A stretch of DNA of 64,000 nt from Polynucleobacter necessarius (GTDB taxonomy: Bacteria; Pseudomonadota; Gammaproteobacteria; Burkholderiales; Burkholderiaceae). Positions 48,079 to 59,581 of the stretch are shown piece by piece. Both the position numbers and the translations under genes were made by a program. Each line of letters starts with the position of its first letter. Position 1 is the stretch's first letter. The stretch lies in contig NZ_LT606946.1 of the NCBI RefSeq assembly GCF_900095175.1, positions 536,058-600,057 of the forward strand. The letters run 5' to 3'. Under the pieces are notes generated by a model, which saw nothing but the letters and a program-made list of their open reading frames with translations, was not told the DNA's origin and did no database searches.

Positions 48079-50192
48079 CAACAGATGCACTAGCCTTAGG
48101 TGGCAACATCTCCAGCACTGGTGCGTTGATCATCCAGGCTAAGACCGCAAGTACCACGATTGGTCTAGGAACTTCTGCTACTGGTGATTTACATTTGACA
48201 GATACAGAGTTGGGTCGCTTAGTGGATGGCTTCTCTAGCATTACCTTCGGATCATCTTCTGCTACAGGTAAGATTACAGCCGCCGCCTATACCTATAGCG
48301 ATCACCTCAAGCTCTATAGCTATGGTGCTGGTAGCAGCGGAATTGAACTTACTGGCGCAGTTAATACTGGTTCAGATAACTTGACCCTTTATACGACTGG
48401 CTCGGTATCTCAGGGTGCTAGTGGATCCATCACCGCTGCTGGATTGGAATTGCTCGGTACAGGTGGTTTGTATGTCTTGACTAATACCGCCAATGCAATT
48501 ACTACTTTGGCCGGTAATACTGGCAGCGTTTCCTTCTTGGAGAATAGCGGTTTTGTAATTGGCACTGTCAATACTATTGGCTTAACAACAAGCGGCAACA
48601 CTACATTAAGCACTATCGGCACCGTTACCCAGTCCCAGAAGCTGGCTGTCAGTGGTTTGGAACTGTTGGGAGCAGGCGGAACCTACGCACTGACTAATAC
48701 TGGGGCAGGGAATGCCGTAACTACTTTGGCTGCCAATACTGGTGTTGTGTCATTTACCCAATCTACTGCGTATGCGGTTGGTACTGTTAATACTGCCGGA
48801 ATTACTACGACCGGTAATTTAGCCTTGGTTGGTTCCTCAAGTATGACCATCGGCGCCAATATTAGTACTGGCGCTGGTACTCAAACCTATACAGGTCCAA
48901 TTACTTTATCAACTGGAGCAATCAGCCTTGCTTCTACTGATGCGGCAATTACCTTTAGCGGTTCAAGCTCAACCATTAATGGCGCGCAAGCTCTGACGAT
49001 TAATAACGGTAGTGCCCGTATTACGTTTGGTGGGGTGGTTGGTGCGAATATTGCTATTTCAAGCTTGACTCTCCAAGGTACTGGCGAAAACTACTTGCCA
49101 TCAGCCATTACAGCCACAGGTGCAATTAGTCTGAAGGGCACTTCACGTACCAATCCTTTACAAGCTAACACCACGTTGACTAGCTCATCTAACGGCAATG
49201 TGACTCTCGGCGAAACCACTGGTTTGTACTCATTAGCTATTAGCAATGGTTCTGGTTACATTGATTTGCAGGCTGTAGGTAGCTCATCTTCCAGGCTCAC
49301 TACAGTAACTTTCTCCGGTACTGGTATTAATAAGCTTAATAGCAACATTACTACTACTGGCGTTGTGAACCTTAAAGGCACATCCAGAACTACCGAGTTA
49401 TTCTCTGATGTCACTATTGCTACAAGCAATGCAGATGTAACTGTCGGCACTATTGATGGTGGCACAGGTACTGCTGATGGTAGCTATAGGTTCAATGTGG
49501 ATAACGGTAGTGGCAATATTGTTGCTGGCAATGTTGGTTTAACCATCAAAGTGAAGTCATTAACTTTCACTGGAACCGGAAATACCAATATTGGTACGGT
49601 TGATGCAACAAACGGTTACGACTTAGGTGCGGATCGTGGATTAACGCTAAACGCAGATACCACGTATAACAATCCAAACGTAGATGTCATTCTGGGTGCA
49701 ATTACCTTGGGTAATAACGTCACGTTGACATTGGGTAATGGTGGCCCAGGCTTAATTTCTGCTAAATCCATTTCTGGCACTGCTGGTGGATCAAGTGGTA
49801 GCTTATTAGGTAAGTCCAATGTCACGATTAATTCTGTTGGAACTATCCGAGTTCTTGGCGCCATCGGTACCGATATCGGCACCATCACGATTACCAACTC
49901 TGGTGGCACTACCTTTAGCAGCACAGTGGATGCTGCTACTGTTACTCTAACCAACACGACTGGTGTCATTACCTTTGATGGTGCCCTTACTGCGACTACG
50001 CTCAATACTGCAGCCCAGGCTTACAGCGTGGCACTCAATGCTAGCACTGGCATGATTACCAATGCAGTGACCTTTAGTAATACTGGTTCTCTGACATTAG
50101 GTACTAGCGGTGGCACCTTAGCGTTTAATGGCGGCTTAACTGCCACTGCGCCGAGTGGGTGTTACGCTGAGCGGCACAGTAAGCACCAATAG
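48079..50192 (+). CDS. tpsA1 segment 9
   Basis: Reads in the frame restored after 48016 (GSTITGGSNAITLTTDALAL). Holds a further copy of the DGFSSITFGS module (about 48180-48560) very similar to that at 46850, then beta repeats with LKGTSRT motifs. An extra G in the run at 50157-50159 ends it. Confidence 0.72.
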
Positions 50193-51330
50193 CGCAGCAG
50201 TGACCTTGGGTGCTACTGCCAAGACGCTAACTTTAGCGAATGATGCGGTTATAAACACCTACGCTGATGCTGGCTTAGGTGGCGCCATTACGATTAGCGG
50301 CCCGATTCAGGCGACAAGCGCTGGTTCTCAATCCTTGTCTCTGGCAAGTAAGGGCGGGGCTGTTACGCTTTCTGGCGTGATTGGCTCTACCGCTAAATTG
50401 AATGTCCTGACTTTGGGTGATGCCAATCAAACTGGCACCATCACTGTACACGGCACGATTGTTGCTAACACCTTAACAACCGGTGCAAGCACTGGAAGTA
50501 ACGCATTTGATGTCACTTTGAGCAATTTAGCAACAGTGGCTGGTACAACCACTATTTCTAATGCTGCTACTTTCTATAACACGGGAACTATCCGTTTTGG
50601 TGATTACTACAGTGATGCATTCAACTTCTTAGGTGGTGTAAGCGCCGATGCCTCTTCTGCGATTACCGTCAATGCAGCAGAGATGAACACTACCGCTTCA
50701 GCGATTTCCTTAAATTCACCTACAACCTTTGAAAATAGTATTACCTTGAGCCCAGGAGTAGGGCAGATTACTTTGGGTCAAGCTACTGTTAACCCTGGGG
50801 CTACACTAACTCTTGGAGCTGGTGAAGCTACCCCAGTAACCTTGAGCTCTATTGCCGGTACTTCTGGCGTGAAGTCCAACATCACCATTAACACTACAGA
50901 TGCTGTAATGGTTAGCGGCACAATTGGCACGAACATTGGCACCTTTACGGTTGCCAATACTGGCAGCATTGCCTTCAATGGCTCAGTAAGTGGCACTAGT
51001 GATCGCATCACCAGTCTGATCATTTCTGCTGGTACTGGTGTGATCGAGTTTGCCAATAATCTCTACGCTGCCGCGATGAGCAATGCAGGTGGCTCAGCAG
51101 AGATTAAGTTCTACGGTTCAACCACTGATATTACTAGCGCAGTAACACTCAACACTACCGGTGCTGTTTACTACGGCGATGCGACAACTGATACCCCGAC
51201 CTTCACAAGAGGTATTACTCACGACACGGGTAACACATCTTGTTGGGTACGTTTACTGCTGCTAATCCATCTACCTGCACAGCGGGCACTACTTGCTCGT
51301 TCAACTTGGGCGGTACAACTACCTTCTTGA
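50155..51330 (+). CDS. tpsA1 segment 10
   Basis: Continues with GVTLSGTVSTNSAAVTLGAT. Beta-strand repeats only, with GTIGTNIGTFTVANTGSIAF-type units. Breaks at a lost T near 51240, where TSLLGTFTAANPSTC is expected. Confidence 0.7.
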   Translation: MGVTLSGTVSTNSAAVTLGATAKTLTLANDAVINTYADAGLGGAITISGPIQATSAGSQSLSLASKGGAVTLSGVIGSTAKLNVLTLGDANQTGTITVHGTIVANTLTTGASTGSNAFDVTLSNLATVAGTTTISNAATFYNTGTIRFGDYYSDAFNFLGGVSADASSAITVNAAEMNTTASAISLNSPTTFENSITLSPGVGQITLGQATVNPGATLTLGAGEATPVTLSSIAGTSGVKSNITINTTDAVMVSGTIGTNIGTFTVANTGSIAFNGSVSGTSDRITSLIISAGTGVIEFANNLYAAAMSNAGGSAEIKFYGSTTDITSAVTLNTTGAVYYGDATTDTPTFTRGITHDTGNTSCWVRLLLLIHLPAQRALLARSTWAVQLPS

Positions 51331-51428
51331 GCTCTAATAGCGTGTTCGATTTCGGGGCATCTTCTATCACCTTGAATAACGTATTACTGGGTGATGGTGT
51401 GACTCTGTATCTGGGTGGTGGTAGCTAG
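51240..51428 (+). CDS. tpsA1 segment 11
   Basis: A 60-codon piece between two one-base losses (near 51240 and 51425). Sequence LGTFTAANPSTCTAGTTCSF includes a Cys pair. Restoring one T at 51425 joins it to GSITVASITGTSGGSASNVV in the next frame. Confidence 0.65.
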   Translation: MLGTFTAANPSTCTAGTTCSFNLGGTTTFLSSNSVFDFGASSITLNNVLLGDGVTLYLGGGS

Positions 51429-54400
51429 GCTCCATTACTGTTGCTTCTATCACAGGTACTTCTGGCGGCTCCGCATCTAATGTAGTGATTAATACGACTG
51501 GTGCTGTGAGTATCACTGGTGCCATCGGTACTGATATTGGCACTGTAACGATTACCAATTCTGGTGGCACAACTTTTGGCGGTACCGTTACAGCATCTAC
51601 TGTCACGATTACCGATACTACTGGAACAGTAGCGTTTGACGATGTTGTCAGTATTGCCACCCTTAACACTGATACTCAGGCATATAACGTAGCTGTAAAT
51701 ACTAGCGGTTCCAGTATTACTAATGCAGTGACCTTTAGCAATACCGGTACAGTGGCCCTGGGATCTAGTGGCGGTACACAAACTTATGCCGGTGGTATTA
51801 CTGCAACTGCACCATCCGCAACCACCTTGAGAGGTGTCATTAATACCACTAATACGCCAATGAACTTTGGTGCGATCACTTTAGGCGCTAACACTACACT
51901 CAATACCAACGCCACTACCAATGCTGGTGATATCACCATCGGCTCTGTTACTGGATCTACTTATACTCTGACACTAGCCACAGCCCAAGCAGTTACCGGT
52001 GCTGATGTTACTGGTACTTCGTTCTCCGGTACAGGCACCTTAGCCTTACAAAATATTGGCGGTACAGCTAGCTTTACTGGTGCTCTCACTGTGGCAGATT
52101 TGACCGTAGCTAATTCTGTTAATAACGTTTCCTTAACTGGTAATGGCGGTATGGTTTCTAATGCTGTGACTTTTGCTAACATTGGCACTTTAGTATTAGG
52201 CTCAGCTGGTAATACACAGACCTATAACGCAGGTATTACTGCAACTGCGCCATCTGCAATCACTACAGCAGGTACTTTGGTGTTGGGTGGCACCTCCACC
52301 TTGGGTGATGGCGATAGCGCCATCACTTTGAGCTCCGCAACTACCTTGAGTACTAGCGCTAGTGGAACAACTACAGTTGGCGGTGCTATTGGATCCTCCA
52401 ATATTGATCTAACAGTAACTGGGGCAGGCAACAGCAATATTGATGGTGTGATTGATTTAGACTCCGGCGCATTGACTAAGTCAGGTGCAGGCACACTTAC
52501 TCTAATGGCTGCCAATACTTACGCTGGCTCCACAACGGTTTCTGCTGGTACCTTAAGCTTGGGTGCTAATAATGTGATTTCTGATAGTTCAGCAGTAGAA
52601 GTCAATGGCGGAACATTGGCTTTAGGCGCTTATTCAGATACGGTTGGCGCAGTCACCTTTGGCGCTGATGGTGGATCGATTACTAGCTCGACCGGTGTAT
52701 TGACTGGCACAAGCTACACCTTTAATAACACCAGTGCAGCAAGCATTTCCGCAATCTTGGCAGGTTCTGCGAGCTTAGAACAGGCGGCTTCTGGAACTAC
52801 AACATTAGCCGCTGCCAATACTTATTCAGGTGGCACAACCATTTCTAACGGCCTATTGATGGCTGATATCGACAGCACAGTCGTATCTGGAGTAATCAGC
52901 TCGGGCGCATTTGGTACTGGAAATATCGCAATTGCATCTGGTGCTGCACTTGATCTAAATGGCAGCTTGTCAGCCAATAATATGAGCATTCAAGGTAGCG
53001 GTATTTCCTCAAGCGGAGTTCTATATAACAGTAGCAATTCTCAAGCAATCTATTCAGGACAGCTAACTTTAACTGGTGACATTACTATCAAGTCAACACG
53101 AGCCCTAACCTTAAATAATGATATCAATGGTTCGCATGCTCTTGTCCTTGTAGCTACTGGTGCAGGTGATTTAACTGTAAGTGGCTCTCTTGGAAGTGTT
53201 GCGCCATTAAATAGCCTCTCAACTTCTCAAACAAGTACGGGTCGTGTCTTGCTTACTGGCGGTTCCGTATCAACTTCAGGTAGCCAAAGCTATTCATCAG
53301 AGATCTCATTGGCACGTTCTTTAAGTCTTACTTCTACTGCCGGATCGATTTCTTTGGGATCCATCACATTAAGTGGATCTACATCCAATTTACTCATTCA
53401 GGCTGCCGGTAACATTAATTTGAGTGCATCTAAGTCTATTCAGATTGCTGGTGGAACTATCACCCTTCAGAGTGATGCTGATGAAAGTGGTCTTGGTTAT
53501 ATTAAGCTTGCATCAACATCATCTATTACCTCTAATGGCGGTGCAATTGTTCTTGGTGGTGGGTCGAACCCATTAACTGGGTATGCAGTGGGTTCTTCAG
53601 ATAACGCTGCGGGTATTACTTTAAACAAGGCGACAATTGATGCTGGTGCTGGAGCTGTTACCCTTAATGGTAAAGGTTACAGCCTTGGTGGTATCGGTGT
53701 CTATATCTTAGGTAATGACACCGCTTCATCATCAGCCAATAACTCTGGTATTCAAACTACGACTGGAAATATTTCCATTAATGCTTATGGAATTAGTAAT
53801 CCAGGTTTGTATTTGCTCAAACCAAACACCTATTTACTGTCATCCTCTGGAAATATTGCCATCGAGAGTACGGGCGCTGTAGAGATGTATTACACATCTG
53901 GAGCTAGCGGTACTTCGCCAAGAATCGTTACTGCTGGATCAGGAGGGGTGCATATTAATGCAAGCGGTGCTATCACCATTAATTCCTCCTATATTCAGGT
54001 TGCGAATGGTGATATCGACATCACCGCTAGTGGTGCTGTTACCCAAATCTGGGGTGGAAGATTTGTATCTACAGGCACGGGAGATATATCTATTACTTCA
54101 ACTGGTGGAAATATTAATTTAGGTGGAAATTCTGCGGGTGGTGTGTGGGCTGATGGAACGGGTTCCATTACTGCAAATGCTCAGGCAATTACTATAAGTA
54201 ATGAGTTGAGGTCATCAGTTGGTGCCAATTTAACGGCATCCGGACAAGTGAAGTTTACTTTGGATGCTGGCGATCAAACGAACCTAACAAGTCTGAATAT
54301 TATTGCTGATACATCAAGTACAGTCGGGCTCTCACCCAATGTATTGACTTTGCAGTCCGGTGGCACTTTGTCGGTTGATATTGGGTCAAATAGTTCCATC

Positions 54401-55345
54401 TCCACAGCAATTGGTGGAGATAATGTCTCCTTTACTAAAGTCGGTTCTGGTGCCTTAACTCTGTCTGGTGCAAATACCTACACCGGCACAACAACAGTTT
54501 CAGCTGGTACCTTGAACGTGACTGGCACCTTATCGGATAGCACTGCAGTGACCGTAGCAGCAGATGCGACTTATATCGTAGGTAGTGATGACACCGTAGC
54601 TTCTATTACTGGCACCGGTAATATTGCTTTGACCGCGAACCTCACTGCTGGCGGTGCAGGGGACACCACCTTCAGTGGTGTCATGAGCAGTACTGGTAAC
54701 TTCACGAAGGCTGGCTCGGGCACCACCACCTTATCTAACAACAACACCTACACCGGCACAACCACCGTCTCTGCTGGTACCTTGCTCATTAGCAATGACA
54801 CAGGCTTAGGTTCTACTTTAGGTAGCACTTTGGTCCAAAGTGGCGCTACCTTAGACCTCTATAACGTTGCAGTTGGCAATGAACAAGTGACTCTCAATGG
54901 CGGTACGCTCAAAGATGTGACCAGCTCCTTGTCAGGTAATGTGATTCTGACTGCTGATAGCTTCCTGAGCGCTGATCTGGGTAATACCTTGACCTTGTCT
55001 GGTGTGATCTCTGGTAGCTATGGCATTACCAAGGTAGGTGCTGGTGCGGTTGTCCTATCCAATAACAACACCTACACCGGTACCACTACCGTCTCTGCTG
55101 GTACCTTGAGTGTGACTGGCACCTTATCCGATAGCACTGCAGTGACTGTTGCAGCAGATGCCGCTTATATCGTGGGCGCAACTGACACCGTAGCCTCCAT
55201 TGCTGGCGCCGGTAACATCACCCTCACAGGCAACCTGACTGCTGGCAGTGCAACTGACACCACTTTCAGTGGTGTGATGAGTAGCACCGGTAGCTTTACT
55301 AAAGTCGGTTCTGGTACCTTAACCCTCTCTGGTGCGAATACTTAA
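51429..55345 (+). CDS. tpsA1 segment 12
   Basis: About 1,300 residues of beta-strand repeats. Units of the type GAIGTDIGTVTITNSGGTTF at the start duplicate those of segment 9. The end has three close copies of an autotransporter-type unit with TYTGTTTVSAGTLNVTGTLS, DSTAVTVAADATYIVG. Ends at a lost base near 55345 in SGANTY. Confidence 0.72.
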
Positions 55346-56718
55346 GTGGTGCAACAACGGTATCCGCTGGCAGCCTCCGTATTGCCCATGCTGACGCTTT
55401 AGGCGCTACCATCTCAGGAACTACCGTTGCTTCCGGAGCCATGTTAATTCTCGATGGTGGCGTATCCGGCATTACTTTTGCTGCTGAAGCATTAACCATC
55501 TCTGGTTCTGGTATTGGCTCGGCTGGTGTAATTCATAACTTGGCTGGTGACAATACCTTGGCTGGTGCAAATACTTTGAATGCCAATTTTGTTGTGACAA
55601 CAGCCAATGCTTCAAGCCCATTGCGCTTTACTGGAACTATTAATGGCGCATATGACCTCACTATTAATAGTGAGGCGGATGTTCAGCTCAATGGCGTAGT
55701 TGGTGGATCGGCTGCATTGGCATCGATCACAACTGATGCTGATGGCCGTACTTTAGTTGGGGCCAATATCAATACTGTTGATGCTCAGCTCTATAACGAT
55801 GAAGTAGTAGCTTCAGGTGCAATTACCTTCACATCAGCAGGAATCACTTCTAGCATTACTAACATCCTGACTGGTCGCACAAGTGAGTCATTCTATGCAA
55901 CATCTTCAGGCAGCTCACCAAACGGTGAGTCTGCCCGTAAAGCATTTGATGCAAATGTTGATAGTAAGTATCTAAACTTTGCTAAAGCCGGTTCCGATGT
56001 GTTGATTGATGCAGGAACTTCCTACGTAGTGACTGGACTAGGCTTGAGCACCGCAAATGATTCTAATGGACGCGATCCCGCAAGCTATAGCTTGTATGGA
56101 TCTAATACAGCATTTGTAATTACTCAATTAACTAGTGGAAATGATAGCAATATTGCTAGCGGTGGACTGCCTGATGCAGTATTGATCTCGTCTGGCTCAC
56201 TTGCTCCGCCAACCGATCGTAAGACTGCTTACCCTACGATCTCATTCAGTAACTCCACAGGTTATCGTTACTATCGTCTAGTCTTTGACACCATTAGAGC
56301 TAGCGGTTCCGATGCGATGCAGGTTTCTGAGATCCGCTTGCCAAGTCAATCTAGCAGCGGCTCTGGATCTGCAATTACCTTTGCCCAGAATCTGACAGTA
56401 AATAACAATGTCACTATTAGTTCAGCTGGCACTGTCACTGCGGCTAATATTCAAGTTAGCGGTACGCTGAGTATTTCCAATGGAGGTTCTGCCTCTGTGA
56501 CCAGGGCTATTGGTGATGGCTCTTCTGCTGCATCACTAGTGAAGTCAGGATCCGGCACTCTGACCTTGTCTGGTCCAAATACTTACACCGGAACAACTTC
56601 GGTATCTGCAGGTACTTTAGCCTTGGGTGCAAGTAATGTCATCGCCGATGCATCAGCAGTCACTGTAAACGGCGGTACTCTTGCACTAGGTTCTTACTCT
56701 GATACGGTAGGGCTGTGA
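55346..56718 (+). CDS. tpsA1 segment 13: discoidin-like insert
   Basis: Resumes SGATTVSAGSLRIAHADALG. An insert at about 55850-56350 resembles an F5/8 type C (discoidin, CBM32-like) domain: SARKAFDANVDSKYLNF, VVTGLGLSTANDSNGRDPAS, YSLYGSN, YRYYRLVFDTIRASGSDAMQ, VSEIRLPS. Such domains bind sugars or lipids. Ends after one lost G near 56711. Confidence 0.75.
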
Positions 56719-58754
56719 TTATCGGATCATCAGGTGGTTCAATTACCAGTACTACTGGCGTCCTCACAGGTTCTAGCTACACCTTCAATAACACTAGTGA
56801 TGCCACGATCTCTGCGATCTTGGCTGGTAGTGTCAATCTGACTCAAGCTGGTAGCGGCACAACAACGCTCTCAGGCACCAACACCTACACCGGCACAACA
56901 ACACTAACTGGTGGCACTTTATCTATTTCTACTGATGCCCAGTTGGGGGCTGCTCCATTAGGTGCCAGCCCAGAATCTATCGTCTTTAATGGAGGCACTT
57001 TAAATAACACTGCAAGCTTTACTCTTAATGCCAATCGTGGTGTTGCTATGACAGGCGATGGCATTATCAATGTTAATGACTTAACAATGCTGACCTACAA
57101 CGGTTTGATTGCTGGCCCTGGAGATCTGACGAAGAGTGGGGCTGGCACACTCATTTTGGGTGGAATGAATACCTATACTGGCTTGACTAATGTGTTAGCG
57201 GGAACACTAACAGTGGCTGGTAGCTTGGCTGACACCTCTGCCATTACTGTCGCAAGTGGTGCAACATATAACGTAGCAAGTGCAGATACAGTTTCTACTG
57301 TATTGGGATCGGGAGCTATCAATTTAGGCGCCAATCTGACCGTAGGTTATGGAGATAATAATTTTGTATTTAGTGGGTCATTCGCTGGCGCCGGTTCGCT
57401 CATCAAGATTGGCTCAGGCTCGATGACTCTAGCTGGAAATAGCTCTACGTATACCGGAAACACAATCTTAAATTCTTCAAGCTTGGTCTTGAATAATGCG
57501 AATGCCTTGGGCTTGAGCACCGTAATTTCTAGTGGAGGTTATTTACAACTGGCTGACGGTATTGTCCTATCTAGATTGCATGTGACTGGCCCAGTAACCA
57601 TAACAAGTCACATTATGACTACGGGGGATCAAATCTATGATGGTGCAGTTAGTATTGTGCCAGCTGCTGGTTTGATAATTGATATTGTCAATTATGACAA
57701 TCAATCGATCTCACCAGCTGGAGTTGAGCTGAGCGCTTCTAATGGCAATATCACGCTTAATAGCACTATTGATGCTGTCAACGCTAAGAGTGCTTCGCTG
57801 AAGATTTCAGCCACTTCGGGAGCGGTTGTGATAGGTGACAGTGTTGGCTCAATCACGCCATTAGAGAATCTCTATGTCGTTGGTCAAAGCATCAGACTCT
57901 TGGCGGATGTATTAACTGGGCAAGAGCAAACCTATGTTGGCGCTACCACGATTGGTAGCAATGGTTCCGCTGGATTCCTGTATTCAGAATTCGTCAGAAA
58001 AACTCGCCCAGCAACTACTTTTGCGATCCAAGACCCACTATATACACGCACCTTCATTTCTATGGACCCTACAGTGCGATTTGTTGGTAATGTCAATCCA
58101 GATACCACTGGAATCTATTCTTTGGTGCTTGCGGCTATCTATGATGGATTTGTCAATGGAGATCCAGCAAAAGAGCCTAGGATCATTGTTGATGGTTTGG
58201 TTGGTAACCTCAATCCGTTCTACTCAATTAATTTCCAAACCCTACGGGCTGGAGATCTATTTATGTTGGCTGGAAAAATCAGCGCTATGGGTGTGAAGAC
58301 CATAGCTGCTCAAAATTACAGCACTGACGCCATGACGGTCAGTTTAGATTCAGTTAACTCCGTGGCAACATTTAGATCATCTCGCCCAGGAACCATTAGT
58401 TTTGACTTGAGCATGGTTGACGGTCAAATGAATATGGGCTCAGCTACAGGTGTGACAAGGGTCATTATTGATGGTTTAACAAACCTTACTGGAAGGGGAG
58501 TGGGATTGGCAGCTGTTGGATTCCCAGTTCAAGAGACGGCCGCAGTCGCTGCTGCAGCCGCTGCGGCAGGAGGTGGTAATTTGACTGCCACAGCCCAATT
58601 TGGCAAACAATTTGTCATGAATAGAGACTTATCCGATGCCTCGAGTGTGAGTGTTGTTATGGATGAAAATATACAAGACCCCGGGTCAGATAATAATCAG
58701 CTAAAGAAAGCTCTTAACTGTAGAGAGGAGCTGGATAGCCCTGAATGCGGTTGA
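56715..58754 (+). CDS. tpsA1 segment 14: C-terminus
   Basis: Last repeats, then a non-repetitive C-terminal region (about 57560-58500) without beta-helix periodicity. An Ala-rich linker (ETAAVAAAAAAAGGG) leads to a final 60 residues ending KKALNCREELDSPECG. The two Cys nine residues apart just before the end recall the disulfide loop that anchors HMW1 to its transporter. The next gene starts within the last ten bases. Confidence 0.8.
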   Translation: MIIGSSGGSITSTTGVLTGSSYTFNNTSDATISAILAGSVNLTQAGSGTTTLSGTNTYTGTTTLTGGTLSISTDAQLGAAPLGASPESIVFNGGTLNNTASFTLNANRGVAMTGDGIINVNDLTMLTYNGLIAGPGDLTKSGAGTLILGGMNTYTGLTNVLAGTLTVAGSLADTSAITVASGATYNVASADTVSTVLGSGAINLGANLTVGYGDNNFVFSGSFAGAGSLIKIGSGSMTLAGNSSTYTGNTILNSSSLVLNNANALGLSTVISSGGYLQLADGIVLSRLHVTGPVTITSHIMTTGDQIYDGAVSIVPAAGLIIDIVNYDNQSISPAGVELSASNGNITLNSTIDAVNAKSASLKISATSGAVVIGDSVGSITPLENLYVVGQSIRLLADVLTGQEQTYVGATTIGSNGSAGFLYSEFVRKTRPATTFAIQDPLYTRTFISMDPTVRFVGNVNPDTTGIYSLVLAAIYDGFVNGDPAKEPRIIVDGLVGNLNPFYSINFQTLRAGDLFMLAGKISAMGVKTIAAQNYSTDAMTVSLDSVNSVATFRSSRPGTISFDLSMVDGQMNMGSATGVTRVIIDGLTNLTGRGVGLAAVGFPVQETAAVAAAAAAAGGGNLTATAQFGKQFVMNRDLSDASSVSVVMDENIQDPGSDNNQLKKALNCREELDSPECG

Positions 58755-59353
58755 AAAATACTATGACCATCAAGCAAATAAACGCCTCATATCTTGGCAA
58801 TGAAGACCGGATTCTATTGCGATTTAACACCCAGGATCAATCCGAATATCGCCTTTGGTTAACGCGTCGTTTGACTTTATTTATTCTGACTGCAAGCTCT
58901 CATTTACTCGCGAAAATGATGCAACAGGATCACTCTCCCAACGCTAAAAAGGCAATTGATGAGTTTGAAAAAGAGGCTTTTACTGAGGCTCTTAACACTG
59001 CAAATGCTGGTGCGCGATCTTACGAAGCAGGCATTCAATTTCCGATTGGATTTGATCCATTGCTCGTGATTGATGCAAGCATTTCTCTCATGAAAAATGG
59101 CGAGAAATTTACTGGTGAAGTTGGTTCAAATACCGGTGAATTTGATGATGCACTATCTATTGATTTTATATTGCCCAGTAACTCTAGTTTAAATCTCAAA
59201 TTAGGTAGAAATATGCTCAGGGCTACTTGCCTTTTGTTGGATAAGTTATCTACACAAGCAAGCTGGAGAGATGCAATATTGACTGCGCAATTTGACGGTG
59301 AAACTGTATCGCCAGCTGATGAAATTAACACTCATAAAGTGTCCTTACATTAA
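58745..59353 (+). CDS. hypothetical protein between two tpsA genes, 202 aa
   Basis: Unrecognised soluble protein without signal peptide. ATG at 58745 overlaps the tpsA1 end by ten bases; ATG at 58763 (MTIKQINASYLGNEDRILLR) is an alternative. Residues 1-60 have ILLRFNTQDQSEYRLWLTRR, a helical part follows (KKAIDEFEKEAFTEALN), and the C-terminal half looks beta-rich (FTGEVGSNTGEFDDALSIDF). The tight coupling to tpsA1 suggests a cytoplasmic role in the same system, for example chaperone or regulator, but nothing in the sequence proves it. The frame is intact. Confidence 0.6.
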   Translation: MRLKNTMTIKQINASYLGNEDRILLRFNTQDQSEYRLWLTRRLTLFILTASSHLLAKMMQQDHSPNAKKAIDEFEKEAFTEALNTANAGARSYEAGIQFPIGFDPLLVIDASISLMKNGEKFTGEVGSNTGEFDDALSIDFILPSNSSLNLKLGRNMLRATCLLLDKLSTQASWRDAILTAQFDGETVSPADEINTHKVSLH

Positions 59354-59581
59354 GCAAAACTCATTCGAGTTCTATAAAAATTTTTACTGCTCACTCGTAG
59401 CATCATCTGGAATAAATACTCCCCGTTTATCCAACGCATTGAATATTTGAATGTGGAATGTGATTTTCAGAAAAATTGAGTCAATAAATTCAAGGGTTTA
59501 AGGGTGTTCTCCCTAGGGCTAATTCCATAAGATATATAGCTTTGGGAAAATTCGGTTTCCGGAAAAATCCTTGAATTTGTT
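59354..59581. other. intergenic region before tpsA2
   Basis: 228 bases. A weak hairpin AACTC-ATTC-GAGTT (59358-59371) followed by an A/T-rich tract may terminate the upstream gene. The word TAAATTCAAGGGTTTA near 59489 occurs inverted in the tpsA1 leader (near 26389-26403), and TAGGGCTAATT occurs in both leaders. Probably the tpsA2 promoter region. Confidence 0.4.

Larger units (their letters stand above)
26700..58754 (+). pseudogene. giant filamentous-haemagglutinin-like TpsA exoprotein, about 10,700 codons, multiply disrupted
   Basis: One ancestral gene of about 32 kb encoding a secreted adhesin of the two-partner secretion type, now in fourteen open segments. It begins with a TPS secretion domain, continues as thousands of residues of Gly/Thr/Ser/Asn-rich beta-strand repeats (autotransporter-type repeats such as LTLSGANTYTGTTTVSAGTL), includes several globular modules, and ends at TGA 58752-58754. 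Continuity is shown by in-frame single stops (TAG 27272, TAA 27332, TAA 28592, TAG 29822, TAA 31130) and by single-base shifts near 27190, 27341, 27502, 32225, 39421, 43034, 48016, 50158, 51240, 51425, 55345 and 56711, each of which rejoins a sensible sequence. The start is unsure: frame open from 26571, ATG 26700 lacks a charged signal n-region, and a TTG at 26599 in another frame resembles the paralogue's start. Confidence 0.85.

Noticed and set aside
32489..51781. Many minus-strand frames inside tpsA1 rich in Pro, Val and Ala
   Set aside because: They are antisense shadows of Thr/Gly/Asn-rich codons, with repetitive low-complexity sequence and no start signals.
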